Shown in pieces: positions 34,670 to 44,648 of a stretch of DNA of 47,718 nt. The position numbers and the translations under genes are program-made. The DNA comes from Myxococcales bacterium. Lineage in GTDB: Bacteria; Myxococcota_A; Polyangia; Polyangiales; SLQV01. Where the stretch lies: assembly GCA_007124745.1 (NCBI GenBank), contig SLEO01000151.1:1-47718 (forward strand). Direction: 5' to 3'. Positions within the stretch are counted from its first letter, which is position 1. Every line of letters starts with the position of its first letter. The notes under the pieces are model-generated. The model saw only the letters and a program-made list of their open reading frames with translations. It made no database searches and had not been told where the DNA came from.

Positions 34670-37261
34670 TTAGCGCAGCGCCTGCGCTTGGGCGAGGTGA
34701 ACCTCACCCCCTATCAAATACATGAAGCGGTGAAATGCCGTGTCTTTGTCGAGAAATACGAGGTGTACGCGGCCTTGCGGCAGATCCACTTGAAGGGGTA
34801 AGCTGCCCAAATCTCGGTCGCCGATGCGCACCTGGATATCGCTGCCCTCGTCCGCATCCGCAGCGTCCTTCGGTCGCTCAACAAGCAGGCGCGCCTGGTC
34901 CTCGGGGAGCGCGTCTTGTTTAGGCATCTCGGACAACGTCGCCAGGTCCGCTTTCCCGCCGAAGCGCAAGCGGTCGCTCAAGCGCTGCGCCTCCGATGCG
35001 AGCGATGGCGTCTCGACGACCGTCACCGCTGGCTCCGCAGGGGGTGACGCTGGCGCACGACGCGATGACAAGGTGCCAGCGCCCCCTTGCAGCGTCCGGT
35101 AAAGGAAATACCCGCCTAGGACCGCCAAAAGGAAGAGCAACCAGAACGCGATGCGGGTGCGATTGGACGCCAACGGCAGCAGCGAGTCTGTGTTCCCAGA
35201 ACTTGCATCCCTCTCCCCGTAACCGTCACCGGTGCGCTGCGTGTCGACGGTCTCTGCCGTCACGCTGGAGAGCGCGGCGATATCCGAAGCGTTCAGGTTG
35301 CGTCCGGCGGTATCCTCGGTCGTTGCCCCGGCGCCAGCGCCTGCCGCAACGCCGCCCACCGCGCCCCGCGCATTATCGCGGCCCGGGGTGCGCTCTGATG
35401 CGCTTGGCAGTTCCTGCGACGCTGCCGTTTCGGTTGGGGGAGGCGGCGGTTCGGCGGCGGCGCTTCCCACCGCGACGCGAGGTGCGGCTGCCTCTGACAG
35501 GGCCGACGCCTCCTTTGCAGGGCCAGCAGTCGACACGGAAGAACCAGGTGCCGAGATCGGGGCATCGGGCGTTTCGATGTCGAGTAACGCGCCGTGGCGC
35601 AGCAAATCTCGTAGCGCGTCGCGCACAGCGGCAGCGTCAACAGACTCGCCCAGCAGTGCTAGCGGCGGGGCACCCCCGGCGAGTTGCTGAATCAAGCTTT
35701 TGCGTTCGGGTGGCGAGAACTTAAGCAAGGCCTGAAGGGCTTGATCATCGAGCTTAATCGCGCGGACAGCGGCCAAAGTCGCACCGAGTTCAAAGGACAG
35801 CACAAGCCCACTCAGACGCGCGAACGCTTCTTGAAGCGTGCTTACTGTTCCGCCAGCGAACTTGGCTTTGACCGGGGCGGTGATCTCCGTGACCTGAAAA
35901 ACGCCGGTTCGAGACGCAAGGAATGCGACCAGCGAACCCATGCCCGAGGCGTAATGCCCATCGATGGCGGTCCTCGACGCGCTCATCAACATGCCTTGGC
36001 GCAGGTCGAGCTCAAACATGCTGTGCGCAGCCCTCAAGACGACTTTTGCGTCGGGGCGCAAGCGGGCCACGCGGAGAATGATCTGCCAGGGCGATATAGG
36101 GTGGAGCCGGCCGTTGACCGGGCCCTTTCGGCCCAGCGCTGTTTCCAAGTGACTCAACGGCGCAACCTGGCGTTCGAGCGCAGACCGCACCTCCAGCGCA
36201 GCCGCCTCCGGATCTTTGGCGACAAAAAACTCCGCATCTCGCACACCGAGTTCGATCGCGCGGTCGCGATAGGTCTCGGAGCTGAGCGCCACTACACCGG
36301 GAGCATGCTCACTCAACGGGCAGCCCGTGAGCTGCGCCCAGAGCGCCAACCCTTCTTCGCTTCGGCGACCGATGCCGCAGACAAACGCGTCAATCGGGGC
36401 ATGCGCGAGCGCTCCTCGCGCCTCTGCGATGGTCGTCGCGGTGACCACTTCGACACCCACCGCCCTCAGAACCCGAGGGACTTCACTGAGCTTCTCGAGC
36501 TGCCCGAGGACGATCACGCGCAGTCCGCCAAGCGAGCCGACCGGGCCTGACGCCGCGGGCCTGCGAGAGCCGCTCGTGAGCCCCGGTCGCACCGACCAGT
36601 GCTTCGGCACATCCCTACCCGTGAGCGATGCCCCGACGCGGCGCAATCCCTCCTCAAGCCATTGGGACGCATCTCTGCGCTGCTGGCCTGTCACGGTGCG
36701 CCGCCCCAGCTCGGTTCGCAGCGCATCGAAGGCCTGGCGACTTCGGCTCTCGAGCGCCGCAAGGTACTCGATGCCCGGTTCCCCCGAGTCTCCTCCCGCC
36801 GCGTCTCCCGCCCCGGAAGGACCCGCCCCCGCCGAACCATCGCCACCGTCCTCCGGGCCGACCGCTTGCACGCGCACCTGTGACTGGGTGCCAACGGAGG
36901 CCGCAGCGGCGGCGATCGTCACCGCTTCCGAAGTCTGACCGCTGGTCAGGGTACCGCTGCCGTAGTGACGTCGAAGCCGCGTCAGTTCCATCACGCAGTC
37001 TTGTGCGCTCGTCGCATCGAGCGCTTCGAGACGCCCCACTAACTCCGCCAAACGCTGCGTCAGTCCATCCACGCGAAACACCTTTGCGGAGGCATAAAGC
37101 GCATTGAGACGGCGCCTTAAATCGTCCAGTGTCCGCGGCGAAGCGCCGGGCTTGGAGAGCAGCAACGCAATGTCGACGACCTCCGCAAGTTTGCGGTCGA
37201 GACCGGACAAAAAGCGCTCGCGCGCGGCGGCCATCGATGCGCTTGCGTTTACTTCAACCAC
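34670..37261 (-). CDS. Membrane-anchored DUF4388-like protein with receiver-like and PEGA-like domains
   Basis: I recognise domains but no characterised homologue. The N terminus (about 15-100) is a helical bundle resembling an HPt-like fold. A receiver-like segment follows (GLRVIVLGQLEKLSEVPRVLRAVGVEVVTATTIAEARGAL ... VVALSSETYRDRAIELGVRDAEFFVAKD), without a clear phospho-acceptor Asp. Next is a DUF4388/PATAN-like domain (PISPWQIILRVARLRPDAKVVLRAAHSMFELDLRQGML). Ala/Thr/Pro-rich linker leads to one membrane helix at about 704-724 (AFWLLFLLAVLGGYFLY) and a C-terminal PEGA-like domain (DIQVRIGDRDLGSLPLQVDLPQGRVHLVFL). GTG 37261 has GAGG 7 nt upstream. It diverges from the ilv cluster. Confidence 0.7.
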   Translation of the reverse strand: MVEVNASASMAAARERFLSGLDRKLAEVVDIALLLSKPGASPRTLDDLRRRLNALYASAKVFRVDGLTQRLAELVGRLEALDATSAQDCVMELTRLRRHYGSGTLTSGQTSEAVTIAAAAASVGTQSQVRVQAVGPEDGGDGSAGAGPSGAGDAAGGDSGEPGIEYLAALESRSRQAFDALRTELGRRTVTGQQRRDASQWLEEGLRRVGASLTGRDVPKHWSVRPGLTSGSRRPAASGPVGSLGGLRVIVLGQLEKLSEVPRVLRAVGVEVVTATTIAEARGALAHAPIDAFVCGIGRRSEEGLALWAQLTGCPLSEHAPGVVALSSETYRDRAIELGVRDAEFFVAKDPEAAALEVRSALERQVAPLSHLETALGRKGPVNGRLHPISPWQIILRVARLRPDAKVVLRAAHSMFELDLRQGMLMSASRTAIDGHYASGMGSLVAFLASRTGVFQVTEITAPVKAKFAGGTVSTLQEAFARLSGLVLSFELGATLAAVRAIKLDDQALQALLKFSPPERKSLIQQLAGGAPPLALLGESVDAAAVRDALRDLLRHGALLDIETPDAPISAPGSSVSTAGPAKEASALSEAAAPRVAVGSAAAEPPPPPTETAASQELPSASERTPGRDNARGAVGGVAAGAGAGATTEDTAGRNLNASDIAALSSVTAETVDTQRTGDGYGERDASSGNTDSLLPLASNRTRIAFWLLFLLAVLGGYFLYRTLQGGAGTLSSRRAPASPPAEPAVTVVETPSLASEAQRLSDRLRFGGKADLATLSEMPKQDALPEDQARLLVERPKDAADADEGSDIQVRIGDRDLGSLPLQVDLPQGRVHLVFLDKDTAFHRFMYLIGGEVHLAQAQALR

Positions 37262-37494
37262 GGGAACACCTCGATGCGCTGCGCCTCACCGCGCTTCGAT
37301 TGCCTAACGACCAGCTCAATGCCCACTGTCTACTGTCCCTCTCAGCGGGTCCCGCCATGCGTGGGGCTTACCATGAGTGCATTGAGGAAAACAAGCCAAG
37401 GCGGTGGTATGCGGGACAAGGTCGAGTCACACTTAGTGACCTACTGGACGCACCAAGCGCTGACGTTTCGGCGCACTAGCCCCAGACCCCTATC
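37262..37494. other. Divergent spacer upstream of ilvB
   Basis: Contains the promoters of the DUF4388-like gene and of the ilv cluster plus a possible upstream ORF. ilvB has no good ribosome binding site. I see no T-box, no run of branched-chain codons and no clear attenuator. Confidence 0.4.
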
Positions 37495-37498
37495 ATGA
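37373..37498 (+). CDS. Possible 41-aa upstream ORF coupled to ilvB
   Basis: An ORF beginning ATG 37373 (MSALRKTSQGGGMRD...) ends with a TGA that overlaps the ilvB start as ATGA. ilvB itself lacks a visible ribosome binding site, so translation of this ORF could feed ilvB. It has no Leu/Ile/Val codon run, so it is not a classical attenuation peptide. Confidence 0.3.
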   Translation: MSALRKTSQGGGMRDKVESHLVTYWTHQALTFRRTSPRPLS

Positions 37499-39306
37499 CC
37501 GGACCTGTGCACTCGCCGCTGATACCCACCGACCTGCCGAAGCTCGCTCAGGCGGGCGACGTACGCACCGGCGCTCAGCTCATTTGGGAGACCCTAGCGC
37601 GCGAGGGCGTGGACATTGTGTTCGGCTATCCCGGCGGCGCCATCATGCCCGCCTATGACGCCATGCCGGGCTACGGCATCCGCCATATCCTGACGCGACA
37701 CGAGCAGAGCGCGGCGCACATGGCGGACGGCTACGCCCGCGCCTCAGGTCGCGTGGGCGTCGCTATCGCCACCAGCGGACCTGGGGCGACGAATCTGGTG
37801 ACGGGCATTGCGACGGCCATGCTCGATTCGTCGCCGATTGTCTGCATTACCGGCCAGGTGCCCTCGACGCTGATCGGCTCGGACGCGTTTCAGGAAGTGG
37901 ACTTCACCGGCGTCACCCTGCCGGTCACCAAGCATAACTACCTGGTGACGCGCGCCGAGGACATCGTCGCCGCCATTCGTGAAGCGCTCTACATCGCCGC
38001 CTCCGGCCGCCCCGGACCGGTCGTCGTCGACATCACCAAAGACGCGCAGCAGGCGTCGTGTCCTTTTCGTTGGGATAGCAAGCCCATCTCGCTGCCAGGC
38101 TACCGGCCGGACATGCCTGTCTTGCCACCAGAGAAGGTTGCGAAAGCCTGCAGCATGCTGGCCGCAGCACGCACCCCCGTAATTTTGTCGGGACAAGGCG
38201 TCATCCGTTCGGGTGCGACGGATGCGCTTATCGCCTTCGCCGAAAAGACGAACATTCCCGTCGCCTGCACGTTGCTTGGCCTCGGCGGCTTCCCCGCATC
38301 CCATGAGCTGAGTTTGGGCATGATGGGCATGCATGGCGAAGCCTGGGTCAACCAAGCGATACAGCAGTCAGACCTGCTCATCGCCGTGGGCATGCGTTTC
38401 GATGACCGCGTGACGGGCACCCTCGCCACTTACGCGCCGCATGCCAAGAAAATTCATATCGAACTCGACCGCGCGGAGGTCAACAAAAACGTGAAGGTAG
38501 ACTTGCCGCTGCTCGGTGATGCGCGGCAAATTTTGACCGCCCTCACCGCAGAGGTCGCAGAGACCAAGCGCGAGGACTTATGGGCCGGCATCAACAACGC
38601 CAAAGGCGACTCGGCAGTCCGCGATATCCAAACCCTGCCGGACACGGGCAAGCTCTTCGCAGCACACGTCATTCACGATCTCTGGCGCTACACGAAGGGT
38701 GCTGCCGTCGTCGTCACGGACGTGGGCCAGCACCAGATGTGGGAAGCCCAGTACTACAAGCATGACTACCCGCGCAGGCTCATCACCTCCGGCGGACTCG
38801 GAACGATGGGCTTTGCTCTACCCGCGGGCATGGGCGCCTTTTGTTCACAGCCCGAAGGCCCTGCAGTGTGGGTGGTTGCCGGCGATGGCGGCATTCAGAT
38901 GACCGCGGCGGAGCTTTCGTGCTGTGCCCAGGAGGGCATCAAGGTCAACGTCGCGATCATCAACAACGGCTTTCTCGGTATGGTCCGTCAGTGGCAGCAG
39001 TTCTTTTACGGCGGGCGCTACGTGGCCACCCCTATCCAAAGCCCTGACTTCGTTAAACTAGCGGACGCCCATGGACTTAAGGGGCTGCGCGTGACCGAGC
39101 GTGGCGAGGTCAGAGCCGCTATCGAGGCGGCGGAGGCGAGCCCCATCACCACCGTTATCGACTTCCGGGTCGAGCAAGAGGACAGTGTTTACCCGATGGT
39201 GCCCTCGGGCGCGGCGCTCGGTGACATGATCCGAAGGCCGGACAGCGCCACACCTGTAGACGCGCAGCTCGGCCACAACCCCATTTTCGAGACCGCGAAG
39301 GACTAG
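37495..39306 (+). CDS. ilvB: Acetolactate synthase large subunit
   Basis: This TPP- and FAD-dependent enzyme condenses two pyruvates (valine/leucine) or pyruvate and 2-oxobutyrate (isoleucine). The 603-aa protein has VFGYPGGAIMPAYDA, the catalytic Glu in LTRHEQSAAHMADGYARA, PVVVDITKD, and the TPP motif VAGDGGIQMTAAELSCCAQEGIKVNVAIINNGFLGMVRQWQ. It is followed by ilvN after 3 bp. ATG 37495 overlaps the stop of an upstream ORF; an in-frame GTG lies at 37507. Confidence 0.97.
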   Translation: MTGPVHSPLIPTDLPKLAQAGDVRTGAQLIWETLAREGVDIVFGYPGGAIMPAYDAMPGYGIRHILTRHEQSAAHMADGYARASGRVGVAIATSGPGATNLVTGIATAMLDSSPIVCITGQVPSTLIGSDAFQEVDFTGVTLPVTKHNYLVTRAEDIVAAIREALYIAASGRPGPVVVDITKDAQQASCPFRWDSKPISLPGYRPDMPVLPPEKVAKACSMLAAARTPVILSGQGVIRSGATDALIAFAEKTNIPVACTLLGLGGFPASHELSLGMMGMHGEAWVNQAIQQSDLLIAVGMRFDDRVTGTLATYAPHAKKIHIELDRAEVNKNVKVDLPLLGDARQILTALTAEVAETKREDLWAGINNAKGDSAVRDIQTLPDTGKLFAAHVIHDLWRYTKGAAVVVTDVGQHQMWEAQYYKHDYPRRLITSGGLGTMGFALPAGMGAFCSQPEGPAVWVVAGDGGIQMTAAELSCCAQEGIKVNVAIINNGFLGMVRQWQQFFYGGRYVATPIQSPDFVKLADAHGLKGLRVTERGEVRAAIEAAEASPITTVIDFRVEQEDSVYPMVPSGAALGDMIRRPDSATPVDAQLGHNPIFETAKD

Positions 39307-39309
39307 GTC

Positions 39310-39846
39310 ATGACCTCACCAGGCTCACGCACGTTTGTGGCTTATGTCGAAGATAAGCCCGGCGTCCTCAACCGCGTGGCGTCGCTCTTTAGGCGTCGCA
39401 ACTTCAACATCGAGTCATTGAACGTCGGCAAGACGCACATGCCCGGCGTATCGCGTATGACTTTCGTCGCAAGCGCCGACCGCGACACCGCACTCCGCGT
39501 TGAGGCCAACCTCTACAAACTGGTCAACGTCCTGCACGTCGAGGACATCACCGATGCGCCGGCGGTTTACCGACTGCTCGCCCTCATCAAAGTGCGGGTC
39601 GAGCCCGCACAGCGACCTGAGGTGCTGCAGCTCGTGGAGGTGTTCCGCGCCAAGGTAGTGGATGTCAGCGCTTCGACGTTGGTAGTGGAACTCGCCGGAA
39701 CCGGCGAGAAGGTCGAAGGCTTGGTGGCCGTCCTGCGGCCCTATGGCATCGAAGAGCTCGTTCAAACCGGCGTCGTTGCGATGGAGCGCGGCAGTGGCCA
39801 CGGGCCATCTCTCGCGTCCGCATCCCTCCGCCCCCGATTCGACTGA
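39310..39846 (+). CDS. ilvN: Acetolactate synthase regulatory subunit
   Basis: The small subunit activates IlvB and mediates feedback control by valine. The 178-aa protein has an N-terminal ACT domain (FVAYVEDKPGVLNRVASLFRRRNFNIESLNV) and a C-terminal second domain (RVEPAQRPEVLQLVEVFRAKVVDVSASTLVVELAGTGEKVEGLVAVLRPYGIEELVQTG), typical of the long IlvH type. It begins 4 nt after the ilvB stop codon. Confidence 0.97.
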   Translation: MTSPGSRTFVAYVEDKPGVLNRVASLFRRRNFNIESLNVGKTHMPGVSRMTFVASADRDTALRVEANLYKLVNVLHVEDITDAPAVYRLLALIKVRVEPAQRPEVLQLVEVFRAKVVDVSASTLVVELAGTGEKVEGLVAVLRPYGIEELVQTGVVAMERGSGHGPSLASASLRPRFD

Positions 39847-40179
39847 AGCCCACTAGGCTTGAGGCGCGTTTAGCGGACATCCCGTGCCCGCTGCAAATGC
39901 CGGCTGAGCGTGATGCATTGCCGTCGTCCATGCGCCTTCTCAGCGGACATTTTCACCTTCCTCGAAACGTCCCCTAAACGAAATCAAGCCTATTCTCGAC
40001 GTGTCGGCGCTTTGGATTAAACTTAGCGCCTTGGCCGTGAGCGGCCGTTGCGGGTCAGCCGTCGCGCGTCGACGGTCTGCCCGCCGGACGAACGTCCCAA
40101 GATTAGGCATCCCAAGCAAGCCCAAGGCCCGCCGGAGCACACTGCCGGGCCCGCCCCGAATAGAAGGAAACGCAATCAC
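39847..40179. other. ilvN-ilvC spacer
   Basis: About 330 bases with no gene I can support. Two copies of agcggacat lie at 39872-39880 and 39942-39950, 70 bp apart, and a possible -10 TATTCT at 39991-39996. A separate ilvC promoter is likely here. The function of the direct repeats is unknown. Confidence 0.4.
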
Positions 40180-41193
40180 ATGGCTACCATCCGCTACGAC
40201 CGAGACGCCAACATCGAAGAGATCCGCAGCAAGCGCGTCGGCATTATTGGCTTTGGCTCCCAGGGGCACGCCCACGCCCTCAATCTCAAAGAGAGCGGTG
40301 TTGAGGTCATGGTTGGCTTGCGAGCCTCCAGTAAGTCCGTCGCTGTCGCGCAGAAGGCGGGCCTTACCGTCGCCGAGCCAGCGGAAGTCGCCAAGAGCTG
40401 TGATGTGATCATGCTGCTCGCGCCGGACACCGCGCAGCCCAAGCTTTTCGAGGACGCGATTAAGCCCCACCTCACCGCCGGCAAAACGCTGATGTTCGCC
40501 CACGGGTTCAACATTCGCTACGGCACCATCAAGCCGCCCGCAGACGTGGACGTGTCGATGGTTGCGCCGAAAGGTCCCGGCCACCGCGTGCGCGAGACGT
40601 TCGTGGAAGGCGGCGGCGTTCCTGCACTGATTGCGGTGGCGCAGGACGCGAGCGGTAAGGCGGAGACCGTGGCGCTTGCGTACGCGGCTGCCATCGGTTC
40701 CGCCCGCGCCGGCGTGCTGACGACGACCTTTTCCGAAGAGACGGAGACGGACCTTTTCGGTGAGCAGGCTGTACTTTGCGGCGGCGTCAGTGAACTCGTG
40801 AAGGCCGGGTTTCAGACGCTTGTCGACGCAGGCTATCAGCCCGAAGTCGCCTACTTCGAATGCCTCCATGAGCTGAAGCTTATCGTGGACCTCATGTACC
40901 GCGGTGGCCTCAACTACATGCGCTACAGCATCAGCGACACCGCCGAGTACGGCGACTACGTGTCGGGGCCTCGCGTGATCGGCGATGAGAGCCGCAAGGC
41001 CATGAAGGCTGTTCTTGAAGACATCCGCAATGGCACCTTCGCCAAGAACTGGATTGAAGAGGACCGCAGCGGTCGCGGCAGCTTCCACGGCCGGCGTCAT
41101 GCGGAGCACGAGCTCCTACTCGAGCGCGTCGGCGAAAAGCTACGCGACATGATGCCCTTCGTTGATCCCGTTAAAGTTAAAGAAGGCCAGTAG
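40180..41193 (+). CDS. ilvC: Ketol-acid reductoisomerase
   Basis: IlvC converts acetolactate or acetohydroxybutyrate to the dihydroxy acid with NADPH and Mg2+. From ATG 40180 (AAGGA upstream) it is 337 aa, a class I enzyme. It shows [28 protein letters not shown] for NADPH binding, [27 protein letters not shown], and [16 protein letters not shown] with the metal ligands. The ORF-track start is 44 codons upstream in a stretch unlike IlvC. Confidence 0.97.
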   Translation: MATIRYDRDANIEEIRSKRVGIIGFGSQGHAHALNLKESGVEVMVGLRASSKSVAVAQKAGLTVAEPAEVAKSCDVIMLLAPDTAQPKLFEDAIKPHLTAGKTLMFAHGFNIRYGTIKPPADVDVSMVAPKGPGHRVRETFVEGGGVPALIAVAQDASGKAETVALAYAAAIGSARAGVLTTTFSEETETDLFGEQAVLCGGVSELVKAGFQTLVDAGYQPEVAYFECLHELKLIVDLMYRGGLNYMRYSISDTAEYGDYVSGPRVIGDESRKAMKAVLEDIRNGTFAKNWIEEDRSGRGSFHGRRHAEHELLLERVGEKLRDMMPFVDPVKVKEGQ

Positions 41194-41200
41194 CTGCTAC

Positions 41201-41288
41201 GGCTAGCGACCCCGCATCAAGGAGGGAGGTCGCTAGCCTCAGCTGCGGCAGGAGATGCCGTGGCGCGCACCCTCGTGCGGGCCACGGC
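41201..41288 (+). promoter_or_regulatory. Two stem-loops between ilvC and leuA
   Basis: A perfect 11-bp stem (ggctagcgacc, 41201-41211, with ggtcgctagcc, 41228-41238) is followed by a second stem-loop, gccgtggc (41257-41264) with gccacggc (41281-41288), whose inner part gcgcac/cgtgcg also pairs. No T run follows either. The second ends 15 nt before the leuA start and could restrict translation or be a leader element. Confidence 0.5.
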
Positions 41289-41302
41289 CAGAATGGAGTA
41301 CC

Positions 41303-43021
41303 GTGGAGACCACAGCTGAGTGCACGCAAGGTTCTGACTACGTTCGTGTCTTCGACACGACGCTACGCGACGGTGAGCAGTCACCGGGTGCAACACTCAC
41401 CTCATCTGAAAAGCTAGAGATTGCGCGCGCCCTTTCGCGCCTAGGCGTCGACACGATTGAATCGGGCTTTCCCGCGGCTTCCCCCGACGACCTCTACGCC
41501 GTGCAGCAAATCGCTGACATCGTCGGCCAGACCGAGGTGAACTCCCGCGGCGGGCAGTCGATTCCCACTATCTGCGGCCTCGCCCGCGCCTCCGAACCCG
41601 ATATCGAGAAAGCCTGGACAGCCGTGAAGGGCGCCCGCTTTCCGCGCATCCACACCTTCATCGCCACCTCGCCGATTCATCGCGAGCACAAGCTTCGCCT
41701 CTCCCGCGAAGAAATCCTCGCGCGCGTACGGACGATGGTGGGCTATGCCCGCTCGCTCTGCCCGGATGTCGAGTTCAGTCCGGAAGACGCTGGACGAACG
41801 GAAAGCGACTTCCTGCATGAAGTGCTCAGCGTCGCCATCGATGCGGGTGCCACCACACTCAACATCCCGGACACCGTCGGCTACACGCTGCCCCAGGAAA
41901 TGGGCGCGATTATCGCGGGCATTCGCGAGCATGTCCCCAACATCGACCAGGCGGTGATCTCCGTTCACTGTCACAACGACCTCGGCCTGGCGACGGCCAA
42001 CAGCCTCGCGGCCATCCTCAATGGCGCCCGCCAAGTGGAGGTGGCCATCAACGGTATCGGCGAGCGCGCTGGCAATACCGCCCTCGAAGAAATAGTGATG
42101 GCGCTGCATACCCGCTCCGCCATCCTGGGTTTGCGGACCGGCATAGACAGCACGCAGCTCACGCGCACAAGCCGCCTCGTGAGCCAACGTACGGGCATGG
42201 TGGTGCAGCCGAACAAGGCGGTGGTTGGAGCCAACGCGTTCGCCCATGAGGCGGGCATCCACCAGGACGGCATGCTCAAGAATGCCGACACCTACGAAAT
42301 CATGAAGCCGGAATCGGTGGGCGCGGCCAAGTCCGCCCTCGTTCTCGGCAAGCACTCGGGCAGGCACGCCCTGGAGAGCCGTCTCCGCGAGCTTGGCCAT
42401 CAGCTCGACAAAGCTGCCTTGAGTGAGACCTTCGACCGCTTCAAGGCGCTGGCGGACCGGCGCAAGCAAATCACCGACGCTGACCTTGAAGCACTGGTCG
42501 TTAACACCGCCGAGAGCCTGTCCGTCGCCTACGTGCTCGATAGCCTCCAGGTGTCCGCGGGCCATCATGGCCTCGCCACCGCGACGGTACGCCTCCGGCG
42601 CCCAGACGGCGCGGTAGCGACACACGCCTCCGTAGGCACAGGACCCGTCGATGCCATCTACAAGGCTATCGACACCCTTCTGCCCACCAACCGCTCGCTG
42701 ATGGAGTACACGGTGCACTCCGTCACGGAAGGCATCGATGCCCTCGGGCAGGTCACCGTGCGGGTGCATGCACCGCGTATGGAAGGGCGTCTCAATCCCC
42801 AGTCCGAGCAGGGCCAAGGGCTGTTCTTCAGCGGTAGCGGTGCGCACACTGACGTGCTGATCGCGAGTGCCCAGGCCTACCTGGCAGCGGTGAACCGCCA
42901 CATCAGCGCGCTCGGTGGCCTGAAGCAAGAGGGAGGGGCTTGGGTGGGCGCCGTGAGCGAGCCATCCTCGAGCCGGCCGCCTTCCCTAACGACCTCTGCC
43001 GCCTCAGCCGCCAAGGCTTAA
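41303..43021 (+). CDS. leuA: 2-isopropylmalate synthase
   Basis: LeuA condenses acetyl-CoA with 2-oxoisovalerate, the first leucine-specific step. The protein opens with [18 protein letters not shown], has the metal ligand motif [19 protein letters not shown] and [18 protein letters not shown], then [23 protein letters not shown] of the flexible linker and a C-terminal regulatory LeuA dimer domain ([28 protein letters not shown]) that binds leucine. I use GTG 41303; ATG 41255 is in frame but lies within a hairpin. About 572 aa. Confidence 0.95.
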   Translation: METTAECTQGSDYVRVFDTTLRDGEQSPGATLTSSEKLEIARALSRLGVDTIESGFPAASPDDLYAVQQIADIVGQTEVNSRGGQSIPTICGLARASEPDIEKAWTAVKGARFPRIHTFIATSPIHREHKLRLSREEILARVRTMVGYARSLCPDVEFSPEDAGRTESDFLHEVLSVAIDAGATTLNIPDTVGYTLPQEMGAIIAGIREHVPNIDQAVISVHCHNDLGLATANSLAAILNGARQVEVAINGIGERAGNTALEEIVMALHTRSAILGLRTGIDSTQLTRTSRLVSQRTGMVVQPNKAVVGANAFAHEAGIHQDGMLKNADTYEIMKPESVGAAKSALVLGKHSGRHALESRLRELGHQLDKAALSETFDRFKALADRRKQITDADLEALVVNTAESLSVAYVLDSLQVSAGHHGLATATVRLRRPDGAVATHASVGTGPVDAIYKAIDTLLPTNRSLMEYTVHSVTEGIDALGQVTVRVHAPRMEGRLNPQSEQGQGLFFSGSGAHTDVLIASAQAYLAAVNRHISALGGLKQEGGAWVGAVSEPSSSRPPSLTTSAASAAKA

Positions 43022-43121
43022 AGCAGCGCGCCCCAACCAATTTAACCTGTTTCTACGGGACGCACCGGGCCGGAAAGGCTATTCTACCGCGTTCCGTCGC
43101 GACGATATCAAGCCCCTGGAG

Positions 43122-44543
43122 ATGAAGATGAGTCAGCAAGCACAGACCTTGGTGGATAAGGTCTGGGACCGCCACATCGTAAGTGAGCAACCCGACCGGC
43201 CGTCGATGATCTACATCGACCTGCACCTCATTCACGAAGTGACCTCGCCTCAGGCTTTTGCGGCCCTTGAGGAGCGCGGCCTCAAGCTGCGGCAGCCGGA
43301 GCGAACCGTGGCCACGATGGACCACTCAACGCCCACGGACCCGCGTAGGCTTGAAGTGCTCGATGGGCAGTCACGCAAGCAGCTCGATCTACTGCGGCGC
43401 AACTGCGAGAAGTACGGCGTCACCCTCTACGGCCTCGGACACAACCGTAACGGTATCGTCCATGTCATTGGTCCCGAACTTGGGCTGACCCAGCCGGGTA
43501 TGACCATCGTCTGCGGCGATAGCCATACCTCGACGCACGGCGCATTTGGCGCGCTCGCGTTCGGCATCGGTACCACCGAGGTGTCGCACGTCTTGGCGAC
43601 CCAGTGCTTGCTTCAGCACCGCCCTAAGTCCTTTGAGGTACGCGTCGACGGCGAGCTGCCCGAAGGCGTCGGCGCTAAAGACATCGCGCTGGCGATCATC
43701 GCGGAAATCGGCACGGATGGCGGCACGGGCCACGTCTTCGAGTTTCGCGGCAGCGCGATCGAAGCCCTCAGCATGGAGGGGCGCATGACGCTGTGTAACA
43801 TGTCCATCGAAGCCGGCGCGCGAGCGGGCCTGGTGGCGCCGGACGAGAAAACCTTCGCCTACCTCGAAGGCCGCGACTTCGCCCCCAAGGGTGCGGCTTG
43901 GCAGGCCGCGGTAGCGGATTGGCGCAGCCTCAGCACGGACGAAGGTGCCACGTTCAGCCGTTCGCTTACGCTCGATGCGAGCAAGCTTGCACCGATGATC
44001 ACCTTCGGGACGAACCCCGGCATGGGTCAGGCCATCGACAAGGACCTGCCCCGCCCGGAAGACCTGGGTTCGGATCAGGCAGCGGCAGAGCTTCAGAAGG
44101 CGCTCGACTACATGGGGCTTGAGTCGGGCAAAGCGCTGCTGGGTCACCCCGTCGACGTGGTCTTCATCGGCTCCTGCACCAACTCGCGCATCAGCGACCT
44201 GCGGGAGGCCGCCGAAATCTTCAAGGGCAGGCAGGTCGCAGAAGGCGTCCGCACCCTCGTGGTTCCTGGTTCCCAGGACATCAAGCGCCAAGCAGAAGCC
44301 GAAGGCCTCGATGCGGTCTTTCGCGCCGCGGGCGCCGAGTGGCGCGAGCCCGGATGCTCGATGTGCATTGCGATGAACGGAGACCAGCTCTCGCCCGGTC
44401 AGTACGCCGTGAGCACGAGCAACCGCAACTTTGAAGGTCGTCAAGGACGCGGTGGTCGCACGTTCCTGGCCTCGCCGCGCACCGCTGCCGCCGCGGCCAT
44501 CAAGGGCTGCGTCACCGACCCGAGGACAGTCAAAGCAGGCTAG
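43122..44543 (+). CDS. leuC: 3-isopropylmalate dehydratase large subunit
   Basis: LeuC and LeuD isomerise 2- to 3-isopropylmalate using a 4Fe-4S cluster. The 473-aa protein begins [20 protein letters not shown], has [41 protein letters not shown], and the cluster ligands in [13 protein letters not shown] and [11 protein letters not shown]. The second in-frame ATG at 43128 fits the upstream GGAG better. The cluster makes it a client of the SUF system in the same window. Confidence 0.97.
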   Translation: MKMSQQAQTLVDKVWDRHIVSEQPDRPSMIYIDLHLIHEVTSPQAFAALEERGLKLRQPERTVATMDHSTPTDPRRLEVLDGQSRKQLDLLRRNCEKYGVTLYGLGHNRNGIVHVIGPELGLTQPGMTIVCGDSHTSTHGAFGALAFGIGTTEVSHVLATQCLLQHRPKSFEVRVDGELPEGVGAKDIALAIIAEIGTDGGTGHVFEFRGSAIEALSMEGRMTLCNMSIEAGARAGLVAPDEKTFAYLEGRDFAPKGAAWQAAVADWRSLSTDEGATFSRSLTLDASKLAPMITFGTNPGMGQAIDKDLPRPEDLGSDQAAAELQKALDYMGLESGKALLGHPVDVVFIGSCTNSRISDLREAAEIFKGRQVAEGVRTLVVPGSQDIKRQAEAEGLDAVFRAAGAEWREPGCSMCIAMNGDQLSPGQYAVSTSNRNFEGRQGRGGRTFLASPRTAAAAAIKGCVTDPRTVKAG

Positions 44544-44648
44544 CCGATTCGGCCGCGCCGCCATTCTGCACCGCTGAGGGGTCAGCCAGCGGAAACGGCC
44601 TGCGCCAGGCAGCCCCCCCAGCACGCACGTTTCGGTACTTTGGAGAAA

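Noticed and set aside
37262-37494. T-box or classical attenuator before ilvB
   Set aside because: No specifier-loop or T-box sequence, and no run of Leu, Ile or Val codons in the upstream ORF.
39940-41109. 389-aa minus-strand ORF opposite ilvC
   Set aside because: Antisense to ilvC and its leader; no domain signal.
41441-42928. 495-aa minus-strand ORF opposite leuA
   Set aside because: Fully antisense to leuA with no recognisable domain; a GC-driven shadow.
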